This document shows, piece after piece, positions 34,527-49,700 of a DNA stretch of 64,000 bases (positions are counted from its first letter, which is position 1; each line of letters starts with the position of its first letter). Source of the DNA: Ophryocystis elektroscirrha (taxonomy: Eukaryota > Apicomplexa > Conoidasida > Neogregarinorida > Ophryocystidae). The stretch is from NCBI GenBank assembly GCA_030141585.1, contig JAQIFP010000096.1:1-64000 (forward strand), given 5' to 3'. The translations under genes were made by a program, and so were the position numbers. Under the pieces are notes generated by a model. The model was not told the origin of the DNA. It saw nothing but the letters and a program-made list of their open reading frames with translations, and ran no database searches.

Positions 34527-37285
34527 TCAGCTAAATAAATCAGGAATATCCGTATATTGACCATTTTTTTTACATTCCCAGTACTCACCAGTAAATAAAT
34601 AAGCAGCGTGCTGTGAAACTATGTCTTTTCCACGATAAAACCATCTAAAAAAAAATTATATATTTATAATCTATTTGTATATTTAATTATTAAAATTGTA
34701 GTAATAATTTTTTAATTTCATATATTTACACTGTTTAACCTCAATCTTTAACTTATATATAATATACTAATTACTTTAAGTTTAATAATAATTTATAGAA
34801 AAAAATTCACGGGTAGATTATATAAGGTAAAGTATATATATACATTAATACAGGTATTTATAATATCAAATGATTTTAGAAGCCTTATTTAAAAATATTT
34901 AGGTGCTTTTATGTAAACTTATTTGCACATATAAATAATGTTTATAAAGTCAATACAAATTTCGATATCTTTGTAGTATATATATTCAAAATTGTATAAA
35001 TTCGATTGAGAGCTTACCGAGGTTTGTATGTCAACTCCCCGTCTTTTCTTAATTTGGATGCATGTCTTAAATAAAGGAATAAATTTATAAAATAAAACTA
35101 ACCTTTGTTTTTCTTCAAGGCGTCTTTTTTCAATATCTGCTTTATCTGCTTTGCCGTTTTCAAGTAGACGTTGATCCGGGCGATACCTTGAGTCAGTTAG
35201 AGGAATAACCGCTCCTCTATTTATATCGTAATCAACGCTTAATTCGTTCAATTCAACCGTAAATTGACTGAATTCATAATATTTTGATGCTTCGGGGAGT
35301 CTTGGATCCGGACGCCATATAACTTTTTGAAGTTCTTTATTGCTAGGTACAAGGTTCCAATCGACTATGACCAAAAATATCATTAACATCAATTAATTAA
35401 AAATATATAAATATTTTTATATTATATAAATAATGTATAAATAATTATATGAGATAAAAGTTGGCCATAATAATTATATAATTAATGTTATATATACATT
35501 TAATATATTTTTTTAATAAGTTTATTTTATATAATTTTATCCCTCGAACCTAACATATTTACACAACCTTATATTTATATATTTATTATTCAATGTAACA
35601 TGATCAAGTATTTCAAATAATTACTTTGAACATCTATAACTTTTCTTGAATTAAATTGAGGCGGCCCAATAGGATTACAGTCAGCAACACACATAGGATA
35701 CTTTCTGAATTCTTCAGAAACCTCTTCAGGAGGAAACGGTAATGTGGGTTCAATATGTGTAGGAAGAATATTTTGAGATGGAGTTTGTTTATTAGCAGGG
35801 AAATGGGAAGGCAACTTTTCGACCCATATATCACTGTTCCAATTACCACCAACGCTGAATTTTGCATAACCTTCAGAATCAAATACTAAAGCTCTAATAA
35901 CGCATATTTCCTTAGACCACCACCCTTGCTGTACAAATTCAATATAACTAAAATCGCCTATTGTCTTAATTAAACTCTGCTAATTTAAATAACCTGTACT
36001 GTTATTTGTTATTAAAATACTCCCAACCATCTCCAAAGAAAGCTTTCCAAATATCACATTGTTTATTATAGCTTTAGATCTCTTATAAGTGAAATGGTCT
36101 ACGTAAAAATGTTTTTGAGTATTTTTCACAAACCAGGCTTTGTTTTATGCGCGTTTAAGTGGTTTAAAACGATATGCGATTCTCCTGGTAGCGTAACTTC
36201 AAGAGATTTTCCCGTAAAACGATTATTAAGCTAAGCAAGGTAAATAATATATTTATTACCGTCATATGACCCCAAGCTATAAATTGCTTATTTGAGACAT
36301 GGTAAGCGGTAATAGGGGGATGGTGTCCTACCTTTACACACGTAGTTTATAAATATAACGCACTTGCTCAGCGATAAACTTGAAACCTCTGTGTGTAAGC
36401 TCAAACGTTTCCCCTAATATTGGATTGAAAGGTTTATATGGTCTGTTTAATGTGGAAGCAGCTGGTGTTATAATAAATATCGTAGCGTAAAGGAGACGTG
36501 TACAGGGGTCGGGTTCTTGTGAAGCCTTAAAAAAAATATTGCATTTTTTTTTCCCATGTACGTACTCTCATTAGTAAATCAGCATATTGAAAATCTTCTG
36601 CGATTCTTTGTAATACAGACGTTGGCTCGTTAAAGTATACTGGTAATGTAATTCTACTTAAATCCTTCCCAATGCAATCCTTTAAAATACCCCACAAACT
36701 TTTCTATTATAAACGTAATTAAATAACCATTTCAATACTTTGGCATCTGATTTAGGGCATGGAAGCTCTGTTCTTCGTTCCACACCAAGGGAATCAATTT
36801 GAGTTGGTGATGGTTGAGCAATGACATCCTCTACATCATAAAAGTCGTTCTCAGATAATGTTTTTCCTTGACTATCAGAATCGTCATTGCTCTCTGAAGT
36901 AAGCCAGTCATTCATATCAAAGCATTCTATAATTGAAGCGGCTTTCATCAATTTATTAGACCATTCTATGCTTTGTTGGGCATCTGTAAAATTTGATTAG
37001 CACAGTTTTCTTTTATATAGCTTATTTTATTAAGCAGCATTATGCAAAAAACTACATTATCCTATTATTTTTATTACTATATATATATAACATGCATATA
37101 CAATCTTTATTTAATGAGATTTTGGCTTAAAATCCTTGATTATCAATAATTTAACTACTATCAATATATTTATCATTGATATAATTATTATTAATATATT
37201 TATTATTATTAATATATTTATTATTAATATATTTATATTAACATATTTATTATTAACATATTTATTATTAAAATAATTATTATCA

Positions 37286-37322
<37 letters not shown>

Positions 37323-38110
37323 TATTATTATTATTATTTTAATTATTGTTATAATTATATATTTATCATCAATAAAATTATTGTTAAAATAATTATTATT
37401 AATAGAATTATTATTAAGATAAAGTACGTGTGTAGTTTAAAGTCATATACGTGTAAATTTATGAATTATGGAAGTTCATAATTGCAATTATTAGTCTAAT
37501 AATGATTTTACCTAATAAAATACTTGAAGAAGGATGAGTTATAATGCTGTGATTTTGTTGCTCTAAGAGACTTTGTACAGTTTTTAATTTCTAATTAAAT
37601 ATGAAAAATGTCAAAGATTGATTACAGATTTTATTAGATAATTTTGCTTAGCAAGTGTTCTCATGTGATGCTGAAGAGCTTTACGCTGCGCTTCTTCATC
37701 TTGGATCAAAACTTCTGTAGCCACTAAATGACGATTAACGAGGATTTGTAAATAATCCATAATCTATATTAATATGTAGCAAATAAAAAATTACCTCGAC
37801 AATTCTCAAACATACTGACTTGGTTTCATTGTGAAATACATTGTCTGTAAAAATTATGTTATTTATCAATATACGCACCTTTACTTTGAGCAGCATATTG
37901 TAACAGATTGGATTGTAACTTTTGTATATCACTAACAGCGCTCTAGAATAATTTTATTATAAAATTAAAGGTACTTCATCAAAACATTAGTATCCCTATA
38001 TATTATAATCATACAAATTACATTTACTTAGGAAATTCATATATACAAGAAATCCTATATATATACATGTGTACAAAAATATATACAAGTATATATACAT
38101 ATATGCACAC

Positions 38111-38146
<36 letters not shown>

Positions 38147-39880
38147 CTGTACATACTTACATGTAAAATATATATATACATCTATATATATATATATATA
38201 GATGTATATACGTGAGTATACATATATATACATACATACAAATACAATTATATATTTACATATATATACATATATATACACATATATATACATATGTATA
38301 CATATATACAAATATATAGATATATATATGTATTTGTATATACTTATATATGTATATTACTCATAAGATTAATTTTAAAAAGATAAATTTGTTAAATTAA
38401 AATTATTTGAAATAGTATTGTATAAAGATTTATAGTTTATTCTGAAATAAATTTATAATAATTACGAAATTTCCCAAAATAAATATAATATAAAGCTATA
38501 CTAGTGAGTACTCAAAATAAGTATTAGTAAATTAATTTTCAGAAAAATAGTTGGTAATCGCATTAATTGCATAAACTTACGTCTATAGATTGACGACAAG
38601 TTACGCATGACTCTGATAGAAGCTGCATTGGAAACTTTTCATTTTCAAACTAAATAAACCTTAAATTTTTTTTAAATAAATAATTACAAATTCGTCGACA
38701 TCAATCGATGTATTTTTGCTCTCCATAATGTCTTTAGAATTCATTGATTTTGAGACTTTTAGATCACTTTTTAACTCTAGGAAAATTTCAAAAATATGGG
38801 CATAATATAAACAATTTATTTAACTGTTTTTAAATCTTTAAAAGAATAGAATATTTTTTTATCAGCTTAAATGGCATTATTTTTGCTAATAAATACAAAA
38901 ATTTACCTTTTTTATTCATTAAATAATCTGAGTGATGCGGAAATGTATTTTTTGCCTTCAATATAGCGTCAATCCACAATTTCCTTTCATGTGAATTTGG
39001 CATAAGTAAATGTAAAACGCCTCGGGGGTGCTGTAAATCGATGCGTAAGAAGTCGTTTGGACAACTTTGAGTTTTACATAACGATAATGGAAATGTTTCT
39101 TTTATTGATTGCCCGGGGGCATTAGCGTATTTCAGTATTCCAGGCTCAACAATAAAATATCTAATTTTATATTACAGACTATTTATTGATCTATATAGTA
39201 TTTCTTAATTTACACATTTATAAATAATGAAACTAATCTATATATATATATATATATATTTGACTATGTAATGAATAGTATATATAGATAAACATATGCA
39301 TGCATTTTTTTACATATAAGTTGCATAATCGTAATAAAGCTGTATATATTATTCAATTTCTTTATAAATAAGTAAAGTATTAAAAAAATGATTTTTTAAC
39401 TCTAATTACCGTGGTTTCCATGCACATAAATAATTAGTCCATTTCTCCAATACACCATCTTTTATGATTGTATTGACACGGTAACGTCTTGCTGTAATTG
39501 TTTCGAGCGCAGGAGGATTGCTTAAAGAAGAATTGATTGTCGGGATGTCGATGTCTTGTTTAGATCCTATTGTGTGTGGATGTATGCTTAAATAGTACCT
39601 GTTACAAAACGTGCTAAATCTGTGGTTGTTCCAGCAGCAGCTGAAGCAACAGCTCCTACTACACCAACGGCTCCAGAGGCCACAGATCCCAATACATTTC
39701 CGAATCGACTTACCACTAATAGTAAACATAATTCAAATACCCGTGAGTATCATGTTATTAACTATCCTTTTTTATTAACGCATTATAAGTTTATGCATTA
39801 TAGAACTTAATTCTAGTAATCAATATGTAACCTGAAGATTGGCTTTGTAAAGAACTTGGGCTGTTTAAATTGGGATTCAT
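34527..39880 (-). CDS. Oxysterol-binding protein-related protein (PH + FFAT-like + ORD)
   Basis: More than ten exons from [16 protein letters not shown] (ATG 39,880) to a TGA at 34,527; many introns are 32-35 nt. A Gly/Ala/Val-rich segment (about 39,720-39,603) is followed by a PH domain from 39,456 ([16 protein letters not shown], then [12 protein letters not shown] and [13 protein letters not shown] near 38,970). Helical, coiled-coil-like exons fill 38,700-36,960. DFYDVED at 36,846-36,826 looks like an FFAT motif, which binds ER VAP proteins. The lipid-transfer domain has [27 protein letters not shown] and the family fingerprint [11 protein letters not shown] (split by a 32-nt intron, 36,363-36,332). 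It ends with [14 protein letters not shown] and [19 protein letters not shown]. The protein should move sterol or phosphoinositide at ER contact sites. Some internal exons are approximate. Confidence 0.92.
38040..38350. repeat. Degenerate TATACA-rich intronic repeat
   Basis: About 300 bases of imperfect tatacata and tatata units inside an intron of the oxysterol-binding protein gene, related to the octamer arrays elsewhere. A long open frame through it is repeat-derived. Confidence 0.75.
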
Positions 39881-40062
39881 TTTAGTGAAAAATAATTATA
39901 AAAAAAAATCATTTGAAGTGAATTATTTGATATGAGGAGCTGGATATTTAAATCAGTAAATAATGGTTATCCTGTTATTCAGAAGAAAAATTTTTGTTTA
40001 TTTCAAATTATTTAAATATAAGAATTTATATTGTTGAATATTGAAATAACAACTTAAAAACT

Positions 40063-41042
40063 TTAGTTAGCATTTTCAAGTGCTTCAAGCTGTTCTTCCA
40101 ACTTCCTTATGGCTGGAATAATTAGTTTGGTTCTGATTACAAATTAGTGTATATGTACAAGTACTTTTCAAAAACCAGTTCTTGTTCTCTAATGATAGAG
40201 CGCATATCATTAAACCCGGATACCTAGTTTATAGATTATTTTAATTCAAAAAAAATTATGCTATAAATAGCTAAAATATTCCTACAATATATATATATAT
40301 GCATGTTATAGATTTGAACATAATTATGGAAATTTATGCTCACATAATCAACATAAAGTGGATCTTGTCTCATGTATTTTCATGCGTGTGAAATTATTAC
40401 CTGCGAAAATTTTCTCTTTTTATTAATGCTTTCAATTTCTTCAGTAAGCGCTTGCTTAGATTTTTTTAGACTAATGAAGGCTCAATATATTTGTATTCTT
40501 ACGAGTTATGAAAATTTTCTGCTAGCTGAATATTCTCTAACCAGGCAGGCTTTCCATATTTCAAATTCAGATCTAAATTAATTTCTTTCATTCTTAACAT
40601 TTCAATCTAATTCAAATTGTATTTTAAGTTTATTGAATACCTGAGACTTCATTTTATCAATGGTAGCATTATCTATATTTTCTGGGTCTTCTTCTATGAA
40701 CTCATAAGAGTTAAAGTTTAGACTTTGCATTGGCTGTTGGTTGTCATTTTTCATACGGTGCAATTCTGATTGCCATCTATATTTAAAGTTTGTTGTATCA
40801 TTCTCATTTAATGCAGCATCTATAAGGGGAGTAACTGTAACGGGTAATGCTGCTAAGTAATTCGGTATAGGATTAATTTCACGCATTTCGGAAGCCACAA
40901 GTTTGTGCACTTGATTTTCTATCTCTAGAGGATAAGGGTCTACATATGGTAAAGCGTCCACTAAATCATAATATTTGTTGCGCTGATATAAAAATTCGCA
41001 ATCACTTGCAAGATTTTCAGACTTTATTACATCTATCTCCAT
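40063..41042 (-). CDS. Pre-mRNA-splicing factor SPF27/BCAS2
   Basis: The first exon (41042-40641) carries LVDALPYVDPYPLEIENQV and NPIPNYLAALP, the conserved start of the BCAS2/SPF27 family. The intron after it is 34 nt and the next two small ones are 32 nt. Later exons encode the expected helical, coiled-coil half (PAWLENIQLAENFHNSLKK, then IRKLEEQLEALENAN before TAA). SPF27 is a core member of the Prp19/NTC complex that activates the spliceosome. Length, about 210-220 aa, is usual. The ATG is only 12 bp after the stop of the upstream gene. Confidence 0.85.
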
Positions 41043-41054
41043 GATCAGGTTCAG

Positions 41055-44000
41055 TTATCTGTCATTGTTGAAAAAACTTGAGATAAATATTTTCCAGTCC
41101 TTTGATAGGTCTAGATTGTCTAGTGTTTCCTGAAACAAAAACCAAATTTACATAATTTGAATACAATTTATTGATTGAATAAATTGATGATTATGTTTCA
41201 GTTAAAAAAGCAACGTATTACCCTTGTAAAATTAAAGACTATTATTTATGCGATTATTATGTGACATATTACAAATGATTTATACATTTAATTAAATCAT
41301 AATAAATTATAATTGAATAGTTAAATAGGCAGTATATTTCAAATATGACTGAGTAAATATACAACTTACTAATTATAGCAATGACATATGTACAAAATTA
41401 AATCTAATTTTTACTAGTATCCGTAACATTATAGCAACAAATTTTGTATTCAGGATTTAATAAATAAATTATCAAGTTGTTAATTTATTTTTGCAATACT
41501 TTCCATAAATACAGTATGTGAGTTAATATATTGATTGATTACTAGTTACTAAGTAAAACAAACCTCGGTTTTTAAATTTTGATTAATCTGGCTTTTATTA
41601 AGCGATGTATTAAGTTCAATATCTTCATCCATAGAAAAATCTATCCAGCTATTGTCACTAGCATCACAAACCTCAGGACTTATAAGTTGTGTTATAACTG
41701 TTTTTATACGAGGTGGTGCATTGTATGATCGTGATTTTATTATTTTACTGAAGGGAGTTCTCAATAATGTGTTAGTTTCGTTATTATTTTCATTATCTTG
41801 ATATCCTTTATCGGAACATCTTTTTATAATTGGTGTCTTATAAAGATACTGTTCGGGTTTTTGTTTGATAGGTTTACACAAAAGGCCTGATTTAAGCAAT
41901 GTTTCTAAATTGACACATTCCGTATCCGTTCTGCATTGTTTTAATAAATTATTGGCTTTTTCAGTCACTAAATTGAGCCATACATATATTGATTTGCAAT
42001 ATGTTAGGTTTTTACTGGAACATTCAATACTCAATACATTAACATTTTTCAGCAAAGATTTAGATACGGTTTGTATGTGTTTTTTATAATTCTGATTTTT
42101 TTGTTCAATCAAATAATTAGTTATTTCTTCTAATATATTTATGCATCTCAAATATAAACAAGCTTCTAATTGATAACATGTCATTATTACTTGAGTACTT
42201 TCGTCATACGAATTATAAATACTTGTACAAGATGAACATATTCCCAATATAGTATTGCAGTTTTTGCACTCTTCAAATAATGTATTTTTTCTTTTTTCTT
42301 CATACAATATTCTGGTTTGTAAAGCTACATCAAAAAATAACGTTTTCATTAATAGGCGTTCTATATTTTTTGTGTTACTAATTGCCTGTAAAGTCTGATA
42401 AGAGTCATACTCGTAACACAATAGTGCTAAACTGCATATTTGGAGTCTTCTATCTTTTATATCCACACAGAGATTAGAATAAATCCGATTTAATAAATAA
42501 GTAGGCTTAAATTTTAACAACCCGTATATAATGAAAAACCCTCTTATCAAATACATTAGTGTTTTGTGATATAATATCCATTTTTTGCTTAAACAATTGT
42601 CTACTGCTAGCATTAGTTCGTATTTTATAAGAGTTAAGTCACTTGGGTACGCTAAAACAAAGATCAGTTACTTTATTTGAAACAGCATTGGTTAATAGCT
42701 TTATTTATTTTTTTTTTTTACACATTTTTACATTGAAGTATGAACTAATTCGTTTTTACATACCTGTATGTTTTGCGTAAGTGTTTTTTTCGTCTACTTC
42801 TTTTTCTTCCATAGCTATGTTTTTATAGAAAGGAATCAATTTTTGTATCAGCAAACTAAATATCAGACATACATGTAAACAAAGTTTTTGACAATCACAA
42901 GATGCTAAATTAACTAATTCTTGTAATTTCATGATCAATGTTTGAATGCAGTATGGTATATTCTCGAAATGCTGCGTATCTCGATGTGTGGAGAGACAAA
43001 ATTGGAAACGGTGAACAAGGAGTTCCTGTATTCTATAAAATATAAAATTTAAAAAATTACTAACCGTATAAGTAAATTAGGTCCAACGCTTTGAGATTCG
43101 GCTGTCACACTATCCATGTACATCTGTTCCTCAACTAAACATATAAATTTATATATTAATGTCTACTTGTTTCACTGTATGTACTCCCAGCTGAAGAAGA
43201 TATATTATCACTATTAAATTCATTTGGGGAACTTAATTTGTTTTGATTATTAAAATGATGCTTTGAAGGTGTTTTAAATGAAAATCTAGATAAATTTTCA
43301 ATGTTATATGTGTCAGTTTTTTTTGAGATATTTGTAGATAGCAGTTCATCAGTAAATTGATTTTGGGTTTTTTTGAAATTTAACAGTTTAGGAGATTTAC
43401 AATGATCTGATAACTTCAAACTTTCTTTCTCAATTAAAGTATTTAATTCATACTTTAAACATACCATATTCAAGTCATTGCAACAAAATTTATAGTTTTT
43501 GTAATAACGAAGAATCAATATAACCAATAAGCTTCGATATAAAAGAGTATTATGGTGCACTACAGGATCTTCGAAATTTTCCTCAGAAATATCATCTAAT
43601 TCATAAAAACCTATATTGATTATTTCCATTAATACTGATTCATATTTCTTGATAAAAAGTTCATTATAAGAATCATGCAAATTGAGGTCACAGTTTTTGG
43701 TTAAGTCAACAATTATTTTGCCGTTTTCATCAATATTTAGAGTGAAATCAGTACCAAACTTCTTATACAGAATTGACAGACAACATACAAGCACCATGAG
43801 TAGACTATTTAGACGCTCCATATTTTTGAAATATAAAGTCTGAAAATACAGTAAGACAGATTCATTGATATAAATAATATGCGAGTGTTATATATTATAT
43901 ATAACATAATGTACACAGATAATAAACATATATATATATGTAATTTTTGGCTTTATTTGTTTAGATAACTTTAAAATTAAGATTGCATATGAATATATGG

Positions 44001-46420
44001 AGTTATTCACCTAATTTTGTTATTTATTATTTTTAAAATTGATTATTTATAAAATTACTTTATGTTGTAAGGACTGGTAACCAATTTTCGAAATAAAATA
44101 TAAGGGGCAATCAGAACAATTACAGAGAGGGGAGACTTGGTTTTGAACTATACGAGAATATTTACGAACAGACGTTTTGAGTCTTGAATATGATTTTAAG
44201 AAATGCATTACAAGATTTATTGGAATAAACTGAGAATAATCAATAATTGAGCAGATATAGCTTTTGAAATCTACTTGAACGGACAAAAAATCGAACCAAG
44301 AATCTGTAATTGTATTTTGAATAAATGGTTTTTTATTATTGGGTATAAATTTAACATCACATGGAGATTTAATTGTATTATTTTTCAGTATTATATAAAT
44401 CCAAAAATAGCAAAAACATAACTCCATATTTTTGTGACCTAAAATGCATTTCTTCTTCAGACTTTTGGGATTTAACTGTGAAAAAGAATTTAAGAATTTA
44501 AATAGTTGAAGTTCATCTTCTGTGAGTAAATGATCACCACATTTAACGTCCTAAAACAAGAATCCATGTTGCTAATTTTAGAAATAAAATTTACCTTATC
44601 AGTTGCAAATAAATATTTTGTTAAAATATTATTAATTTTCAAATAAATTTGAAAATATATTTCAACGCTTGACACTAATTGCTTGTTGTAAGATAATATT
44701 TGTGGCAATTTCCGACTATTTATACATTTCCAGAATTCAGTTTTTGATTTGTCACTCATAAGCTGATTATATAATTTAAATTGAAGGGATAAACATGCAT
44801 AAACAACCTAAATATTTCAAAATTATATCTGCAAGTATTATACATTTAATTTTTCAATTTAAATGACTATAAATCATATATCATAATTTTTTATATAGAG
44901 TTTTTTATCATATATATATGTATATATGTTATGCATATATATTTTATAAATTTAAGAGACTTTTATAATTGTTAATAATAGTATTCGTTATATTTATTTT
45001 GTGTAGGTAATAATTACATTTTTATCGTCGAAGATACTAAGATGCTGTGAAACACTATTATTAACATAAAAGTGTTGGAACTTTAATATAAAAGATACAT
45101 TATGTTGAAGAAATTGACTATATAAAGGACTTTCCATTATATTAAGGATCTTATAAAGTACATGTTTATAACCAAATAAAATATTGAAAGCAAGATATCC
45201 ATACAAAATATACGTTACGTGGGTAATTAATATACTTGAACATTTTAACCCTATCATTGTTTGCCGCAATTTATATAACAATACAGTAATATTATGCAAA
45301 AATATATCTGAATCTGCATTTTTACAAGATATGTACAAATTGATATCTTCCCAGTACTGCATTGTATCATAGACATTTTTGTTTATGTATTTTCTCATTT
45401 TTACTGATTGGCATTTCCTAGGATATTCAAAAGACCAAGTTAGTTGAGGTAAAACTTGAAAAACGGGCATTTTAACTATGGAAGGAGCAAGCATTTTACA
45501 GAGAGAGTTTATATAAAGTTGCTGACATTTACTTTCGTCCATAATTGCCAATAAATTATCAAATATTAATTTATGGAGATATGCATTATTATTTATATAC
45601 TCAATTATCTGTAAAGGCAAGTTTAAATAAGTCATTTCAATATAGGTAATTATTTTTTCTTCATTAATATATGAAGCATTATGTTGATCTTTCAATTTTA
45701 ATAATGCTTCAACGTTTGGATTCTTGTCAAGTATTATTTTGTGTAAGTTCTTACATTCAAAAATACTAAGAAGTAAGCAATATCTGTTTATGCGGTGCTT
45801 AAAAAATTGGGAAATAAAACCTAATTTTAAACACCGTTAATAAATATTTATCACGCATATAACACAAATATAAATAAGCTATTTAATAGTATTTATTACG
45901 AGAGAATAGAGGAATGTCATTTAGGTTTTTCAATGTTATGGGTTCGAACAATATTAAGTTTAATATAAATGATGAAGTTTGATATAATTGATTTAATAGG
46001 ATTTGATTTATTTTGTCACCTACCAAAAAATTTAGAACATTATTCTAAGTTACAAGATTCGAAATTCAAGAAATATTGGAATTCACGGAAAGTCAAGCCG
46101 CATTTATTAGTGATAAACTGAAGAATACCCTCATTTGTACTAATGCATTTTGTTCTATAAGAATAACATTCTAATGCGCTTGGGATAAAAGATTGTAGAC
46201 TGTTACGCGAATTAGGTAATGTACAGTTAAAGTATGTACATATATTTTCACAATTCTTTTGAGTTAGATTATTGGAGTTGTTATAATATTTTTTCAGACG
46301 ATTTATTATTTTAGAATATTTAGAGGATACTTTGTAAGGTGTAGCGTTTTGACTAACTACTTTGAGTTTTTTCTTACAATTTGTTATTTGAGAAATATTT
46401 GAAATACGTTTATGATTCAT
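41055..46420 (-). CDS. Large unknown multi-exon protein
   Basis: A series of minus-strand exons with good splice signals: 46420-~46047, ~45695-44994, 44759-44490, 44427-44047, 43821-43156, 42938-42756, 42613-~41562 and a last exon ~41131-41055 (ETLDNLDLSKDWKIF, TAA). The N-terminus is basic (MNHKRISNISQITNCKKKLK). The product would be over 1,000 aa, rich in Leu, Ile, Asn and Lys, probably an alpha-helical repeat protein. A CNTILGICSSC element (about 42,268-42,236) could be a zinc knuckle. I recognise no family. It could be two genes; joins between exons were not all checked for phase. Confidence 0.45.
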
Positions 46421-46706
46421 TAAAAAACTTACAAAATAAGATATAAATTACATAATCTCATTTTTTTTTTACACAGCGGGGACTGAACTATTTATAGGTC
46501 AATATTAAATTTAATTATTAAAGAGAGATTAATTTTTTATTTATTTAGTATAATTATGATATAAATAAGTTATATGCGCAACTATAAAAATAATAAAACC
46601 TATAAATTCGAAAAGTATTTTTTAATACATAAATAACCTGATTTTTCTGATTTATAAAACATCAAAGATGTTCACTAATTAATACAATAAAAACTTTGTT
46701 GTTTAT

Positions 46707-49700
46707 TTACTTTAATTTAGAAACTGCTTTTAAATCTTCATTTGGAGACCAATTCAAAAAATATAGAAAACAGTCTATCACTTTTTTTGTTCCAACATAT
46801 TCGGCTACTTGTTCCCAGCTATCACCATAGAGTGATATACCAACTAAAAATTGAATTTAGAATGATTTGTACCAAATTAAGTATTATTAATTTATATTAT
46901 AGATTACTAAACAAGCGTGTTGTTTCTTCTGGTGTCCATGACGATGTTATTTTAGAGCGTTCTATATATTTCGTTATAAATTATTTTTACTACTTAATTG
47001 CCTATCTGAGAGTGGAAGAATTGTGTTCGAAATGTTTGGTTTAGCATCAATTGATTTTTTCCCTGCCTACACGCATAGAAATTATTACCATTTATACAAA
47101 TGAACGCTTTGCATAAATTATTGTTGAACAAACTATAATTAGCAATAGATTAGCAATTTTAGAAACTTATTATAGCGTAAATATTAAAAATTAAAGCATA
47201 TATAGTTTAGTAAATTGCAAGTTTATTTATATTACGTTAATTATATCCCAATATTCAAGTAAATTATATATTTTAAGCAGCTGAACAACGTCCCCTTGTA
47301 TGAATTTTCTACACTCGGAAAAGGTAATTTGATTTCCAGAAGAATTTCTAAATTAAATAATATAAACCAAAATAATTTACTTGTATTTGTCAATGATAGT
47401 ATTACGAACATTCATGTATTGGGTTTTATCAGCTTCAGTCTCTGATACATATTTAAATATTCAAAATATAAATCTTACCTAGATAAGAGGCCCCAATTTG
47501 ATCAATTTCAACTTGATGAATTGAGTCGAAAGAGAACCATTCGGGTAAGTTTTCAATTTTATTGTCTTCTTTAATCGAAGGAGTTTCAGGTGTATTTTCG
47601 CTCGAAAGATTACAAGTATCTATTTTATTAGAGCTAAATCCTTCAAGTAGCTACACCAAAAAATTAACGATTATATTATGTCTCTACTAGTTAATATTTT
47701 ATATCAAACTTTAATTCATGAATATAAATTAACATATACTTGTCAATAAAAGTGCTTGTTATTATATGCGACTGCAGCAGTATAACAAGTATAAAATACA
47801 TTTAAATGTCAATTTAACCTTAAACGTTATTCACAAGCATTTATATATGTAATAGTAAATAAATCATATGTCAAGATAGCTTACTGGAGTTTTAGCCAAA
47901 TTTTGAGGAGTTTGAGTGACTTTGGAATTAAGTAAAGTAACTGCTTGTGTCCAAAATAATAAAACTGTTTTTAATGCTTGTTCTGTATAATTTAACTTTT
48001 TCGTAAGTTCACTGATTTTTTTTTTATACACAACTGAATTGGAACACAAAAGTAAAGCAGTGAATATGTTTACCAAAAGAAGTACTAATAAAGTTTAAAC
48101 AAAGTTTAAGTATCTTACGGAGATTGATCATCAACAAGTGTTTTAGGTTTCATAAGTTCAGATTTTGCCGTGGGTTTTTTCAAGAAATAAACATTTTCAC
48201 CACGTTTTTTGTAATGCTTTCTACCCTGATAAATAAATTAAATAATTTCGTATATTACATTGTGAGAAGTTAAGTGTTTTAAGAACTTATGAGAGATTTT
48301 TTTTGATGCAGAGTCAATGTCAGAAATTGGGAATGCCGTGTTTTCTGCCGCATTATTCATTAGTTCTTCTAAAGCTTCACTATATTTATTGATAGAGCAT
48401 TTTTTTAACTGGGATCGATAGGATACGGAAGAGTCTGTTTGTAAATAAATTACATAGGCAGACTGATTTTCTGTTTTCATTCGTTTTGGTGGCACTGTTA
48501 GTGAAGTTTCAGGGGTTTCTGAAACACGAGGACGTCCTCTTTTTGTTCTTGGTTGACTATGACTGGAAATAGCTTTTTCTGGATTATTAGAAGCTTCAGA
48601 AACACGTTCGTTTTCTAAAATAAAGAAATATATAACATAAATTATTCAAAACTGTGAGAAAATCTGCATTTTATGATAATTCTTAAATACAAATTATAAT
48701 GAGTATAACCTTTTTTTTCGGGTATTCCACAAACTTTCACATATTCTTCTTTGAAATTAGCAGGTAAATCATCAATTTCAAAGTCTCCTTCGTTCATCCA
48801 TTCGTTATAATAATCAAGCAAAGTTAAATACTCGTAGCTCAGTTTCCAATATCCTTCTTCTGGTATTAATATTGCATTGTCTTCAAGATTAGACACATTT
48901 GAACTTCCTGCAACAGTCCAACAATCATAACTATCAGGATAAAACCACCAATGCGCAAATAGACTTCCATTTCTGTAATCTAAAGCACGAAAATAAGTTT
49001 CTGTATCATCTTTGTCGATTAACTCAATTGGTAAAATAATATGAGAGCTATCTTTCATTTCTTTAGATATTTGACCTGATGAAATAATAATTTAACATTA
49101 TAAACTACTTACCACCAACTCTTGTCACGAGTTCTTTTAAATCATCATAAATACCGTGGTATTCGAGAGGATCACCCCATATAAATATTTTCGGAGATGT
49201 CCAAAAATTCTCTTCTAATAACTTTTTCCATAAATGTAATACCAAAGATTTCGCGAACTCGTAATTTTTTTCTGTATTAATTAAAATAGATTTCAAAGGT
49301 ATTATATAAAATATATTTAAAACGAATTAAGTCACTTTAACATTTTATTACAATTATCCATCAATATAAATAATAATGTATACATGTTTATGGCTAGTAT
49401 GCATGAAATGCTTAAAAGGAATACATTTCAAAGCATGCATAATATATTATAAAAACCATTGTCTAAATTTTTTGTCAAAGAAAATTTCAAATTAATATTA
49501 ATTACCCGATAATAATTCAAATCGTCGACCTACAGTACCCCCTTTCTCTTTTAACCGGAATTCAATACTCCATACTAATATGTGTTTCAATACTCCATTG
49601 GGGTGAGCGTAATCACGAAAAAAGATTGCGGGGATTTTAACCGAAAATCTATTTTCCTTTTTACTCTAGAATAGTAATAATAAAAGGATTTATAGAATTT

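Noticed and set aside
38024..38311. Minus-strand Tyr/Ile-rich frame
   Set aside because: Translation of degenerate TATACA repeats within an intron of the oxysterol-binding gene.
39406..39729. The full open frame as one exon
   Set aside because: Its upstream part is in the wrong frame; a 32-nt intron places the Gly/Ala/Val-rich N-terminus in another frame, consistent with the PH domain model.
46742..47044. Plus-strand 100-codon frame
   Set aside because: It lies opposite the SANT exons of the SWI3 gene, which have clear homology.
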